64,000 bases of DNA from Rhodoferax sp. (GCA_029865845.1 JARXAM010000023.1:50663-114662); one strand, 5' to 3'; counted from the stretch's first letter, positions 10,147 through 20,785 are shown. A program made the numbers and translations. The notes: generated from the letters alone by a model not told the origin.

Positions 10147-10170
10147 AATTCTGGCAACCGTGCAGACCAC

Positions 10171-13100
10171 TTGATGAGCGACACCCCACCCGACTTTCCA
10201 CCCCGGCTCCGAGCCATGGCAACCCTTGCAACATGGGCCTTGCGCGCGTTAGTACTTGGGTGGGTGCTCATAGGGCTGCTCTGGTGCGGGCTGCATTTTG
10301 TCATTGTGCCGCGAATCGCCGAGTTTCGCCCGTGGATCCAAGAGCAGGCCTCACAAGCTTTGGGCTTGCGCGTGCAGATCGGCGCGATTGAGGCGCGCTC
10401 GAATGGGGTGATTCCGTCCATTGAGCTGCTTCGTGTATCGGTTGCCGACCAGGCGGGACGACAGGCGTTGCTTCTGCCCAGCGTGTCCGTGGCCCTGTCG
10501 CCACGCTCCTTGTTGGGCAAAGGATTTGAGCAACTCTATATCGACAGTCCCCAGCTAGACGTGCGACGCAGTGCCGATGGGGCATGGTGGGTGGCCGGCC
10601 TGCGGGTGGGCGATCCTGAAAACCCCGGCGGCACGCAGGCAGATTGGCTGTTTTCACAAACGGAAGTCGCATTGGTGAACGGACAGGTCACCTGGACCGA
10701 TGAGACCCGCGCCGTAGAGCCCGTGGTGTTTGGGCGGGTCAGTTTGGTCATTCGCAACCGATTACGCAGCCACACAATGCGACTGGACGCAGATCCCCCT
10801 GCCCATTGGGGGGCGCGCTTCGAGTTGCAGGGCCAGTTCAAGCAGGCATTGCTGTCGGGACATCCGGGAGACTGGAAGGCGTGGAGCGGCCAAGCTTATG
10901 CGCAGTTTTCTCAGGTGAATGTCGCAGAGCTTGGCCGCTATGTGGACCTAGGCGCCCAGGTGCGCCACGGGCAGGGAACACTGCGCGCCTGGGTAGACCT
11001 GCATCGTGGCGAGGCCCGTGCAGCGGTGGCCGACGTGCAGCTGGAGCATGTGGACCTGCATGCGGGGGAACCTTTGCAGCCGATCACGCTGGCGTCGGTG
11101 TCAGGGCGCATGGGCGTGCGCGCCATCGCGGGGGGGCACGAGTGGAGTACTGAATCCTTGCAGTTCACCACTGCAGATGGCCTGCATTGGCCGGGGGGCA
11201 ATGTGCGTGTGCAGCAGTGGGCTGCTGATGGCGCGGCCGCTGAGCATGGTTCCTTGCAGGCCGACAAGCTGGATGTGGGGGCCATGGCCATGCTGGCGGA
11301 CCGCCTTCCGGTGGCGCAAGGGCTGCATACGGCCTTGCGCCGCTTTGACCCCCGTGGTGTGGTGGATCAGGTGCAGGCCACGTGGACGGGGCCGATCGCG
11401 GACCTGCGCGAATTCAAGGTGACAGCCCGCATGCGCGGATTGCAGTGGGCATCGTGTCGCTGCGATGCAAGTAGCCTGCCCGGTGTCCGGGGGCTGGACG
11501 CCACACTGGACATGGATCAGTCCAGGGGCACCGCCACGGTGAGCCTGCGCAGAGGGGCAATCGACGCGCATGGCTGGTTGGTAGAGCCCGAGGTCGCTGT
11601 CGACCAACTTTCGGGGACCATCGAATGGACGCATGTCGATGGCAAGCTGGTGGTTCGTGGCAAGAACCTGCGGTTCGTCAATCCCGATGGCCAGGGTGAT
11701 CTGGCCTTGACGTGGCAGGGATACACACGGGGCGAGGCGGCGCAGTCACTTGGGCTATTGGACTTGCAGGGCAGCTTGAGTCGTGCCAATGCGGCGCAGG
11801 TGCATCGCTACCTGCCTGTGGAGGTGGAGCCCGACGTCCGGACCTATGTGCAAGAGGCCTTGTTGGGCGGCACAGCGACCCAAGTGCAATTCAAGTTCAA
11901 GGGCGACCTGGATCAGTTTCCCTATCGGAGCGGTGATGCAGGCGAATTCCGAATCGCCGCGAGCTTGGGCAACGCCACCTACGCATTTGCCCCCCATGGG
12001 GTACTGCCCAAAGACAGTTTGCCGTGGCCGGTGCTGGGTCAAGTACAGGGTGAGTTGGTGCTGGACAACGATGTGCTCAGGATCAAGTTGCTCAAAGGTA
12101 GCGTGGGGCCGACTGCGCTGGCCCTCGGGAGAACAGACATCGTCATCAGCCAGTTGTATGACGCATCCCAGTTGACGGTGGCGGCCGAGGCCAGGGGGCC
12201 GTTGCCCGACCTGCTCCGTGTTGTTGATGCCTCGCCATTGGGGGGGTGGATGGACCAGGCCCTTGCCCACACGACGGCCACCGGTGTGGCGGACTACAAA
12301 TTCAAGCTGGCCTTTCCGTTGGCCGATGTCAACCGGGCCACGGTGCAGGGCAGCGTTGTGCTGGCCGGAAACGACCTGCAGTTTTCCCCAGAGACCCCCA
12401 AACTGAGCCGCGCCAGGGGCGTGATTGCGTTCACTGACACCGGATTTTCGTTGGCAGGTGCGCAGGCCAAGATGCTGGGTGGGGACGTCAAGATAGAGGG
12501 CGGACTGACGTTTGGTGCACCTGCCGCCAGCCCAGCTGCCTTTGCGCGCGCGGCTGCGCAGCAGCTCAAGATCACCGGAGTGGCGACAGCGGAGGGGCTG
12601 CACCAGGCGGCTGAGCTGGGCTCCGCAGCCCGCTTGGCGCAGTTCATGACAGGTAGCGCCGGGTACAGCGCCACACTGGGATTTCGCTCAGGCGTTCCAG
12701 AGATACAGATCGCCACCAATTTGGTCGGCATGGCCTTGGCTTTGCCCCACCCGCTGGGCAAAGCTGCCGAGGTACCGTTGGCACTTCGGTTGGAAACTGC
12801 GGTGCTGAAAACCCCTGTGGGCACGGTCAGCACGCCCCTGCGCGACCGCTGGCAACTGGAGGTAGGAAAGTGGGCCTTGGCCACCTATGTGCGTGACCTC
12901 TCCGGGGTACAGCCGCGTGTGCAAAGTGGTGCCCTGGGAATTGGCCTAGGCCCCCAAGAAACCGTTCCCTTGCCCCCGGATGGGGTGGTGGCGCATCTGA
13001 ACCTGGCAACCCTCGACGCGGATACCTGGATTGCTGTCTTGGGCAAGCTCGCGTCCACCCCCTCGCAGTCCGTGGGGGGGATGGTGGGCGGATTGCCTCA

Positions 13101-14229
13101 GGAAGGTGACGAGGCCTATTTGCCCTCGGTACTGATCGTGCGCGCCGATGAGTTGGTCTTGTCCGGCTACCGGCTCCATCGGGTGACCGTGGGCGGAGGG
13201 CGTGAGGGAAGTTTGTGGAAAGCCAATGTGGACGCCAGCGAGATGAGTGGCTACCTTGAATACAGCATGCCGCGCGACACCAACGCTGGCAGGTTGTACG
13301 CGCGCTTGGCGCGGCTGTCTTTGGGAACCAGCGAAGCCCAAGATGTGGAGACCTTGCTGGATGGTCAGCCAGCGGCCATTCCTGCGCTCGACATTGAAGT
13401 CGAGGATTTCGTTTTGCGGGGCAAAAAAATTGGCCGTATCGATATCGAGGCGATCAATCTGGGTTCTGCCACGACGCGGGAGTGGCGACTCAACCGGTTC
13501 AACATCCAGAATGCAGAGGCTGAGCTGACCGCCGCAGGCAATTGGGCCACCGGATCGCCGCTGGCTGGTGCATCGGCTACACGCCCCAGCGAGCGGCGGC
13601 GCACGGCGTTGAACTTCAAGTTAGATGTGCGCGATGCCGGTGAACTGTTGGGGCGCTTGGGCATGCCGGGGGTGGTGCGCAAGGGCAATGGCAAGGTAGA
13701 GGGGAAGGTGTCATGGTCGGGCTCGCCCATCACGGTGGACTACCCCACCATGGGCGGGGCATTCAACGTCAATATCGAAAACGGACAATTCCTGAAGGCC
13801 GACCCCGGGATTGCCAAGCTGCTGGGGGTCTTGAGTTTGCAGAGCCTGCCGCGGCGACTGGCCCTGGATTTTCGCGATGTGTTCAGTGAAGGCTTTGCAT
13901 TTGATTTCTTCCGGGGCGATGTCTCGATCGACCAAGGCATGGCCAAAACCAGCAACTTGCAAATGAAGGGCGTGAACGCGGCGGTCATGATGGACGGGTA
14001 TGCAGATATCGCCAAGGAAACCCAAAATCTGCGGGTGGTGGTGGTGCCCGAGATCAATGCGGGCAGTGCGTCGTTGATCGCGTCCACCGTCAACCCGCTG
14101 GTAGGGCTGAGCACCTTCCTCGCGCAGCTGCTCCTCAGAGGCCCTTTGGTCAGTGCGGCTACTCAGGAATTTGTGGTGGACGGCACCTGGTTGGACCCTA
14201 AAGTGACGCAGGTGCCGCGCAAGCCTTGA
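10171..14229 (+). CDS. yhdP: YhdP family protein (AsmA-like large envelope protein)
   Basis: 1352 aa, N-terminal TM segment, repeated beta-rich architecture, C-terminal IASTVNPLVGLSTFLAQLLLRGPL; adjacent to glnE and nitrilase-family gene. Confidence 0.85.
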   Translation: MMSDTPPDFPPRLRAMATLATWALRALVLGWVLIGLLWCGLHFVIVPRIAEFRPWIQEQASQALGLRVQIGAIEARSNGVIPSIELLRVSVADQAGRQALLLPSVSVALSPRSLLGKGFEQLYIDSPQLDVRRSADGAWWVAGLRVGDPENPGGTQADWLFSQTEVALVNGQVTWTDETRAVEPVVFGRVSLVIRNRLRSHTMRLDADPPAHWGARFELQGQFKQALLSGHPGDWKAWSGQAYAQFSQVNVAELGRYVDLGAQVRHGQGTLRAWVDLHRGEARAAVADVQLEHVDLHAGEPLQPITLASVSGRMGVRAIAGGHEWSTESLQFTTADGLHWPGGNVRVQQWAADGAAAEHGSLQADKLDVGAMAMLADRLPVAQGLHTALRRFDPRGVVDQVQATWTGPIADLREFKVTARMRGLQWASCRCDASSLPGVRGLDATLDMDQSRGTATVSLRRGAIDAHGWLVEPEVAVDQLSGTIEWTHVDGKLVVRGKNLRFVNPDGQGDLALTWQGYTRGEAAQSLGLLDLQGSLSRANAAQVHRYLPVEVEPDVRTYVQEALLGGTATQVQFKFKGDLDQFPYRSGDAGEFRIAASLGNATYAFAPHGVLPKDSLPWPVLGQVQGELVLDNDVLRIKLLKGSVGPTALALGRTDIVISQLYDASQLTVAAEARGPLPDLLRVVDASPLGGWMDQALAHTTATGVADYKFKLAFPLADVNRATVQGSVVLAGNDLQFSPETPKLSRARGVIAFTDTGFSLAGAQAKMLGGDVKIEGGLTFGAPAASPAAFARAAAQQLKITGVATAEGLHQAAELGSAARLAQFMTGSAGYSATLGFRSGVPEIQIATNLVGMALALPHPLGKAAEVPLALRLETAVLKTPVGTVSTPLRDRWQLEVGKWALATYVRDLSGVQPRVQSGALGIGLGPQETVPLPPDGVVAHLNLATLDADTWIAVLGKLASTPSQSVGGMVGGLPQEGDEAYLPSVLIVRADELVLSGYRLHRVTVGGGREGSLWKANVDASEMSGYLEYSMPRDTNAGRLYARLARLSLGTSEAQDVETLLDGQPAAIPALDIEVEDFVLRGKKIGRIDIEAINLGSATTREWRLNRFNIQNAEAELTAAGNWATGSPLAGASATRPSERRRTALNFKLDVRDAGELLGRLGMPGVVRKGNGKVEGKVSWSGSPITVDYPTMGGAFNVNIENGQFLKADPGIAKLLGVLSLQSLPRRLALDFRDVFSEGFAFDFFRGDVSIDQGMAKTSNLQMKGVNAAVMMDGYADIAKETQNLRVVVVPEINAGSASLIASTVNPLVGLSTFLAQLLLRGPLVSAATQEFVVDGTWLDPKVTQVPRKP

Positions 14230-14261
14230 GCAAGCGCACCTGCCTATGCACGGAGTTGGAT

Positions 14262-15080
14262 ATGAAAGTAGCAGCCATTCAGATGGTGTCGGCCGCCAGC
14301 GTGGCGGACAACTTGGCCAGCGCGGCCCGACTTTTGGAGCACGCAGCGGCCCAAGGCGCAGAGCTCGCCGTGTTGCCCGAGTATTTTTGCTTGATGGGCC
14401 TGCACGACACCGACAAGGTCGCCATCCGGGAGCCATTTGGGCATGGCCCGATACAGGATTTTGTGGCGCAGCGCGCCCGCGCCCTGGGCCTGTGGATTGT
14501 GGCCGGCACACTGCCCTTGCAAGCCAGCCAGCCGGATTTGGTGTGCAACAGCTCCCTGGCCTACAGTCCGGATGGCGAATGTGTCGCCCGCTACGACAAG
14601 ATCCACTTGTTCCAGTTCGACAACGGACTGGAGCAGTACGATGAATCGCGTGTGCTGGAGCGCGGCAGCACGCCCACGGTATTTACCTTGCCGTCGGTAG
14701 ACGGCCATCGGTGGACGGTGGGCATGAGCGTGTGTTACGACCTGCGTTTCCCCGAGCTGTACCGTGAATACGCCAATCGCAGTGTGGACTTGCTGTTGGT
14801 GCCCAGCGCATTTACTTATACGACGGGCGAGGCCCATTGGGAGGTGCTGTTGCGGGCTCGCGCCATCGAAAATCTGTCCTTCGTAGCCGCCGCAGCCCAA
14901 GGCGGGCAGCACCCCAGCGGGCGCACAACCTGGGGCCACAGCCTCGTGGTGGACCCATGGGGCAAGGTGCTTGCGCAGCAAGCACAAGCGCCCGGTGTGG
15001 TGTTGGCGGATGCGGACTACCGGCAGTTGGCACATTGCCGCGCGCAGTTGCCAGCCCTGCAGCACCGCACGCTCGGCTGA
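14262..15080 (+). CDS. Carbon-nitrogen hydrolase (nitrilase/Nit2-like)
   Basis: MKVAAIQMVSA, LAVLPEYF (Glu), YDKIHLFQFD (Lys), GMSVCYDLRFPELYR (Cys); ATG at 14262 preferred over the track's TTG at 14226. Confidence 0.93.
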   Translation: MKVAAIQMVSAASVADNLASAARLLEHAAAQGAELAVLPEYFCLMGLHDTDKVAIREPFGHGPIQDFVAQRARALGLWIVAGTLPLQASQPDLVCNSSLAYSPDGECVARYDKIHLFQFDNGLEQYDESRVLERGSTPTVFTLPSVDGHRWTVGMSVCYDLRFPELYREYANRSVDLLLVPSAFTYTTGEAHWEVLLRARAIENLSFVAAAAQGGQHPSGRTTWGHSLVVDPWGKVLAQQAQAPGVVLADADYRQLAHCRAQLPALQHRTLG

Positions 15081-15089
15081 CTCCGTGCG

Positions 15090-15227
15090 CTACCGGTCTG
15101 ACGAATTGGTTTCTTTTGTCGACTCAGACGCAGGCTCCCCCCCTTTACGCCCGGAAAACATGGTCCACCACACAATACCCACTAACAGCAAGCCCGCCCC
15201 GAGGGCTTCCAATAACAACAAGATCAT
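15090..15227 (-). CDS. Small single-pass membrane protein (45 aa), hypothetical
   Basis: Minus-strand translation from cat at 15225-15227: MILLLLEALGAGLLLVGIVWWTMFSGRKGGEPASESTKETNSSDR; strong TM plus charged tail; fits the gap between nitrilase stop and mltA start. Confidence 0.5.
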   Translation of the reverse strand: MILLLLEALGAGLLLVGIVWWTMFSGRKGGEPASESTKETNSSDR

Positions 15228-16368
15228 GAACTGGCCTTTGAGGTGGATAGCATGGGGCGTCATTGTAGGCAGCATGGTGGGGTGCACCAGTACGCCGGTG
15301 GCAATACCGCCACCGCCACCTGGCAGTCGTGTGGCGGCGCCCGTCCCGGCTCCTTCGCCGGCACCAGCGTCCGTACCGCTTGCGCAGGGCCGCCACCGGT
15401 GGGTGCCCGTGCCGTGGGATGCTTTGCCGGGGTGGGGCAATGACCCACTGCATGAAGCCTGGAACGCATGGCTCAAGAGTTGCGAACGGCCGGTGGCGCC
15501 CACCGCGGCGTTGTGCAACGACGTCCGGCGACTCAGCATAGGCAGTGTGTCGGAGCAAATGGAGTGGATGTACGCCCGGCTTCAACCCTATCGGATCGAG
15601 ACGGCGCAAGGCGATGCCACCGGCTTGCTCACCGGGTACTTTGAGCCCACCTTGGAGGCAACCCGCCAACCCGCATCGGGGTTTTCGGTTCCGGTGTACC
15701 AGTTGCCCAAAGGGTTGGCATCCCGCAAGCCCTGGTTTACGCGCCAGGAAATGGACACCCTGCCGGAGGCACAAGCAGCATTGCAGGGGAAAGCCATCGT
15801 GTATCTTGCCGATCCTGTGGACGCGTTGGTCCTGCAGATACAGGGCTCTGGGCGTGTGCGGGTGACGCAGGCCGACGGGAGTCAGCGCTGGATTCGATTG
15901 GCCTATGCGGGCACCAATGATCAGCCCTATCGCAGCGTAGGCAGGTGGCTGCTGGACCAAGGCTTGGTGAAAGACGCGTCTTGGCCTGGCATCAAAGCGT
16001 GGCTCGCGCAGAATCCTCAGCGCCTGCAAGAATTACTGTGGGCCAACCCCCGCGTCGTGTTCTTCAAGGAAGAAGTACTCACGGAGCTGGATGCCGCTTT
16101 TGGTCCGCGTGGGGCCCAAGGCGTCGCACTCACACCCGGGCGGTCTATTGCCATTGATCCGGGCAGCGTTCCCTATGGGGCACCCGTGTGGTTGTCTTCG
16201 ACGGGGAATCAGATAAATTTACAAAAATTGGTAATCGCTCAGGATACGGGTACGGCGATCATCGGAGCGGTTCGCGCGGACTACTTTGCTGGGTGGGGAA
16301 GCGAGGCTGCCGACTTGGCTGGACGCCTGCGACAACCATTGCAAATGTGGATTTTGTGGCCCAAATAA
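15226..16368 (+). CDS. mltA: Membrane-bound lytic murein transglycosylase A (lipoprotein)
   Basis: LLTGYFEPTLEATR, VLQIQGSGRVRV, ALTPGRSIAIDPGSVPYGAPVWL, VIAQDTGTAIIGAVRADYFAGWG; lipobox GSMVGC supports start at 15226 within track ORF 14971..16368. Confidence 0.92.
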   Translation: MNWPLRWIAWGVIVGSMVGCTSTPVAIPPPPPGSRVAAPVPAPSPAPASVPLAQGRHRWVPVPWDALPGWGNDPLHEAWNAWLKSCERPVAPTAALCNDVRRLSIGSVSEQMEWMYARLQPYRIETAQGDATGLLTGYFEPTLEATRQPASGFSVPVYQLPKGLASRKPWFTRQEMDTLPEAQAALQGKAIVYLADPVDALVLQIQGSGRVRVTQADGSQRWIRLAYAGTNDQPYRSVGRWLLDQGLVKDASWPGIKAWLAQNPQRLQELLWANPRVVFFKEEVLTELDAAFGPRGAQGVALTPGRSIAIDPGSVPYGAPVWLSSTGNQINLQKLVIAQDTGTAIIGAVRADYFAGWGSEAADLAGRLRQPLQMWILWPK

Positions 16369-16426
16369 GCGATTAGCCGTTACCATGGATACATTGAATT
16401 CGTGATAATCGTAAAAGGATGGCCTC

Positions 16427-17377
16427 ATGAACAAAGAAATGCGTGATGTCGACGAGCGGACCAATCTGGCCGCCAACAGCATGTTCGAGCTTTTGCTGTT
16501 CCGACTGGGGGAGGCACCGGGTAGCCAGCGGCGGGAATTGTTTGGCATCAATGTGTTCAAGGTTCGCGAGATTTTGGTCATGCCGGAGATCACGGCCATG
16601 GTCAACTCGCCGCCTTCGGTTATGGGGGTGGCCAACATCCGGGGCCAAATGATCACCGTGATCAACTTGCCAGAAGTGGTGGGTTGCAAGCCCACCAAGG
16701 GCTTGGGGATTTTGTTGGTGACCGAATTCGCACGCACCACCCAGGCATTTGCGGTGGAGGAGGTGAATGAAATTGTTCGCCTGGAGTGGAAGCAGGTCTT
16801 GTCTGCCGAGAACGCGGGTGGGGGCTTGGTGACCAGCATCGCCCGTTTGGATGGCAACGTCGAAAACACCCGTTTGGCGCAAGTGCTGGATGTAGAGCAA
16901 ATTTTGCGCAATGTGTTGCCCCAAGACCCGCAGACCGCTGAGACGCACACCACCATCAAAGTGCATTTGCAGCCGGGGCAGGTGATATTGGCGGCCGATG
17001 ACTCTGCGGTGGCACGCCTGATGATAGAAAAAAGCCTCAAGGCGATGGATGTGTCCTACATCATGACCAAGACCGGCAAAGAAGCGTGGGAAAAACTGCA
17101 AGCTCTGCACGCACAAGCCCAGGCAGAAGGCAAGGGCATCCAGTCCAAAGTGGCGTTGGTGTTGACCGACTTGGAGATGCCCGAGATGGACGGATTTACC
17201 CTGACAAGAAACGTCAAGCAGGATGGCCGTTTCAGCCAGCTGCCCGTCATCATCCACTCGTCACTCACCGGCTCCACCAATGAAGGGCATGTGAAAAGTG
17301 TGGGGGCCGATGCCTACATTGCCAAGTTTGTCGAAGAAGAACTGGCGGTCACTATCCGCGACGTGCTGCACCCCTGA
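16427..17377 (+). CDS. cheV: CheV-type chemotaxis protein (CheW domain plus receiver)
   Basis: CheW-like GINVFKVREILVMPEIT...VMGVANIRGQMITVINLPEVVG; receiver VILAADDSAVARLMIEKSL...VALVLTDLEMPEMDGFTLT. Confidence 0.9.
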   Translation: MNKEMRDVDERTNLAANSMFELLLFRLGEAPGSQRRELFGINVFKVREILVMPEITAMVNSPPSVMGVANIRGQMITVINLPEVVGCKPTKGLGILLVTEFARTTQAFAVEEVNEIVRLEWKQVLSAENAGGGLVTSIARLDGNVENTRLAQVLDVEQILRNVLPQDPQTAETHTTIKVHLQPGQVILAADDSAVARLMIEKSLKAMDVSYIMTKTGKEAWEKLQALHAQAQAEGKGIQSKVALVLTDLEMPEMDGFTLTRNVKQDGRFSQLPVIIHSSLTGSTNEGHVKSVGADAYIAKFVEEELAVTIRDVLHP

Positions 17378-17572
17378 CAGCGTCAAGGCACCGCCTGCAA
17401 TGCCAGGTGTATACGCGGGCGAGATGCAGCTCGCCCTCCAGGGACCCTAACCATCTTCCCAACCTCGCGCAGGGGCGCATGGGTGGGCGCATACAATTAT
17501 TGGCTGTCCGGCGGGGTAGCTGCGCTGCGCCTGCCTTTTTTGTTTGTTTCCTTTTTGTGGAGTTTGCCTGTG

Positions 17573-17896
17573 ATGATTTCTTCTGCGTATGCCCAAACTG
17601 CACCTGCCGCTTCTGGCGACATGCAATCCTCCCTCATGGGCATGTTGCCGCTGGTGCTGATGTTTGTGGTGCTGTATTTCGTGATGATTCGCCCACAAAT
17701 GAAAAAGCAGAAAGAGCACCGCGCCATGATTGAGGCCTTGGCCAGCGGGGACGAAGTGGTGACCGTGGGTGGTGTTTTGGGCAAGGTGCGCCAGTTGACG
17801 GACACCTATGTCGGGCTGGAAGTCGCCAGCGGTGTTGAAATTCAGGTCCAGCGCAGTGCGGTGGTCCAAGTGTTGCCCAAAGGCAGCATCAAGTAA
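17573..17896 (+). CDS. yajC: Preprotein translocase subunit YajC
   Basis: LPLVLMFVVLYFVMIRPQMKKQKEHRAMIEALASGDEVVTVGGVLGKV; upstream of secD. Start at 17573 preferred over 17483. Confidence 0.95.
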   Translation: MISSAYAQTAPAASGDMQSSLMGMLPLVLMFVVLYFVMIRPQMKKQKEHRAMIEALASGDEVVTVGGVLGKVRQLTDTYVGLEVASGVEIQVQRSAVVQVLPKGSIK

Positions 17897-17923
17897 CCTG
17901 ACCATCGAAAGCAAAGCGCGATC

Positions 17924-19804
17924 ATGAACCGTTATCCGGTATGGAAGTACGCGATCATCCTGATCGCGCTGGTGGTGAGCGGCCTGTATGCGCTGCCCAA
18001 TGTGTTTGGGGAGGCACCAGCGGTGCAGGTGTCTTCCGCCAAGGCGTCGGTCAAGGTGGACGCAGCCCTGTTGTCCAAGGTGGAGCAAACGCTCCAAGCG
18101 GCGGGCCTTCAGGCCGATGCGGTGACCTTGGATGGCAACTCTGTCAAGGCCCGTTTTGCCGACACGGACATCCAACTCAAGGCCAAAGATGCGATTCAAA
18201 AGTCGCTGAACCCCGATCCTGCCGACCCCGCATTTGTCGTGGCCTTGAACTTGTTGTCGCGCTCGCCCGCGTGGCTGACCGCCTTGCATGCATCTCCCAT
18301 GTACCTCGGGCTGGATTTGCGGGGGGGAGTGCATTTCATGTTGCAAGTCGACATGCAAGCGGCCTTGACCAAGCGGGTCGAGTCGCTGGCGGGCGACCTG
18401 CGAACGGTGTTGCGCGAAAAGAATGTGCGTCATGGTGGCATTGCGCGCAATGGGCAGGTCGTGGAATTGCGTTTGCGTGATGCGGCGACCGCAGAGGCTG
18501 CCCAACGCATCCTCCAAGACCAGTTTGCTGATCTGGAAACCCGCACGGTGGTACAGGGCACCGAATTCACCCTGATAGCCAGCATCAAGCCGGTATCTGC
18601 GAAGACCATCCAAGACCAGGCGCTCAAACAAAACATCACGACGCTGCACAACCGCATCAATGAACTGGGCGTTGCAGAACCCGTGATCCAGCAGCAGGGC
18701 CTGGACCGCATCGTGGTGCAGTTGCCAGGTGTGCAAGACACGGCCAAAGCCAAAGACATTTTGGGCCGCACCGCCACACTGGAAGTGCGGATGGTGGACG
18801 AGAGCACCGAGGCCCGCGCCGCCGAAACCGGCACGGCACCCGTGCCCTTTGGAGCCGAGCGGTATTTGGACCGTGAAGGGCGGGCGGTGATTGTGAAAAA
18901 GCAGGTCATTCTGACCGGCGAAAACCTGACCGACGCCCAACCCGGATTTGACAGCCAAACCCAAGAGCCCACGGTCAACTTGTCCTTGGATGCCAAAGGG
19001 GCACGCATATTCCGCGATGTCACCCGAGAGAACATCAACAAACGCATGGCCATCCTGTTGTTCGAAAAGGGCAAAGGCGAGGTGGTCACAGCCCCGGTGA
19101 TTCGCTCCGAGATTGGTGGGGGGCGTGTCCAGATATCGGGGAGCATGACCACAGTCGAGGCGGCGGACACGGCACTGCTGCTGCGGGCAGGCTCGTTGGC
19201 TGCCCCCATGGAAATCATCGAGGAACGTACCATTGGCCCCAGCTTGGGTGCTGAAAACATCGCCAAAGGCTTCCAAAGCGTTACCTGGGGTTTCGCAGCG
19301 GTGGCAATTTTCATGTGCGTGTATTACATGCTCTTTGGCGTGATCTCTAGCGTTGCGCTGGCCTTCAACCTCTTGTTGCTGGTGGCGGTGCTGTCCATGT
19401 TGCAAGCCACGCTGACCTTGCCGGGCATGGCGGCCATGGCCCTGGTGCTGGGTATGGCCATCGACGCCAACGTGCTGATCAATGAGCGCATTCGCGAGGA
19501 ACTGCGAAATGGTGCCTCACCCCAAGCGGCCATTCACGCCGGATACGACCGGGCGTGGGCCACCATCATCGACTCCAACGTGACCACCTTGATTGCTGGT
19601 TTGGCCTTGTTGGCATTTGGCTCCGGCCCGGTGCGCGGGTTCGCGGTGGTGCATTGCCTGGGCATACTGACCAGCATGTTCTCCGGCGTGTTCTTTTCAC
19701 GTGGCGTGGTCAACCTGTGGTACGGCCGCCAGAAAAAACTCAAGGCAGTGTCTATCGGAACGGTATGGCGTCCTGACAGCGCGCCGCAAATCACGAGCCA
19801 TTAA
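17924..19804 (+). CDS. secD: Protein translocase subunit SecD
   Basis: 626 aa; YLGLDLRGGVHFMLQVD, GMAIDANVLINERIREEL; followed by secF. Confidence 0.97.
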   Translation: MNRYPVWKYAIILIALVVSGLYALPNVFGEAPAVQVSSAKASVKVDAALLSKVEQTLQAAGLQADAVTLDGNSVKARFADTDIQLKAKDAIQKSLNPDPADPAFVVALNLLSRSPAWLTALHASPMYLGLDLRGGVHFMLQVDMQAALTKRVESLAGDLRTVLREKNVRHGGIARNGQVVELRLRDAATAEAAQRILQDQFADLETRTVVQGTEFTLIASIKPVSAKTIQDQALKQNITTLHNRINELGVAEPVIQQQGLDRIVVQLPGVQDTAKAKDILGRTATLEVRMVDESTEARAAETGTAPVPFGAERYLDREGRAVIVKKQVILTGENLTDAQPGFDSQTQEPTVNLSLDAKGARIFRDVTRENINKRMAILLFEKGKGEVVTAPVIRSEIGGGRVQISGSMTTVEAADTALLLRAGSLAAPMEIIEERTIGPSLGAENIAKGFQSVTWGFAAVAIFMCVYYMLFGVISSVALAFNLLLLVAVLSMLQATLTLPGMAAMALVLGMAIDANVLINERIREELRNGASPQAAIHAGYDRAWATIIDSNVTTLIAGLALLAFGSGPVRGFAVVHCLGILTSMFSGVFFSRGVVNLWYGRQKKLKAVSIGTVWRPDSAPQITSH

Positions 19805-19816
19805 GAGGGTACCGCC

Positions 19817-20770
19817 ATGGAATTTTTCAAGATCCGTCGTGACATTCCGTTTATGCGGAATGCCGTGATTTTCAATGTGATCTCTTTGGCCACATTTTTG
19901 TTGGCCGTGTTTTTCTTGTTCTCCCGAGGTCTGCATTTGTCCGTGGAGTTCACGGGTGGCACATTGATGGAGGTCAGTTACGCACAACCTGCCCCCCTGA
20001 ACACCATTCGCAGCACGGTGGCGGGTTTGGGTATCCAAGATGTGCAAGTCCAAAACTTTGGAACTGCGCAGGACGTGCTTATTCGCATGCCGGTGCAAAA
20101 AGGCAGTACCTCGGGTCAGCAAAGTGAGCGCGTGTTGGGCGCACTCCAGGCGGCGGACCCCAGCGCCACCCTGCGCCGTACCGAATTTGTGGGCCCCCAA
20201 GTGGGCGACGAATTGGCCGCAGACGGCCTCAAAGCCCTGGCTTTTGTCGTGGCGGGCATCATGCTGTATTTGGCGATCCGCTTTGAGTGGAAGTTCGCTT
20301 TGGCCGCCATCATCGCCAACCTGCACGATGTGGTGATCATTCTGGGCTTCTTTGCGTTTTTCCAATGGGAGTTTTCGCTCCCCGTGCTGGCTGCCGTCTT
20401 GGCAGTGCTGGGCTATTCGGTCAACGAGTCGGTGGTGATTTTTGACCGTATTCGGGAAAACTTCCGCCGCTACCGCAAGATGAATACGCAAGAGGTCATC
20501 GACAACGCGATCACCTCCACCATCAGCCGCACCATCATCACCCACGGATCGACCCAACTCATGGTCCTGTCCATGCTGATTTTTGGCGGCGCAACGCTGC
20601 ACTATTTTGCGCTGGCGCTGACCATTGGTATTTTGTTTGGCATCTACTCGTCGGTGTTTGTGGCAGCGGCGATTGCCATGTGGTTGGGCATCCAGCGCGA
20701 AGACTTGATCAAGGCCCCCGTGAAAAAAGACCAAGACGCGTCGGACCCCAATGCCGGGGCCTCTGTTTAG
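19817..20770 (+). CDS. secF: Protein translocase subunit SecF
   Basis: 317 aa; VEFTGGTLMEVSY, VLGYSVNESVVIFDRIRENFRR. Confidence 0.97.
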   Translation: MEFFKIRRDIPFMRNAVIFNVISLATFLLAVFFLFSRGLHLSVEFTGGTLMEVSYAQPAPLNTIRSTVAGLGIQDVQVQNFGTAQDVLIRMPVQKGSTSGQQSERVLGALQAADPSATLRRTEFVGPQVGDELAADGLKALAFVVAGIMLYLAIRFEWKFALAAIIANLHDVVIILGFFAFFQWEFSLPVLAAVLAVLGYSVNESVVIFDRIRENFRRYRKMNTQEVIDNAITSTISRTIITHGSTQLMVLSMLIFGGATLHYFALALTIGILFGIYSSVFVAAAIAMWLGIQREDLIKAPVKKDQDASDPNAGASV

Positions 20771-20785
20771 CGATCTGATGGCAGG

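Noticed and set aside
17447-19405. 652-aa minus-strand ORF opposite yajC/secD
   Set aside because: Antisense frame of a high-GC coding gene; His/Gln-rich composition, no recognisable domain, fully explained by secD codon bias.
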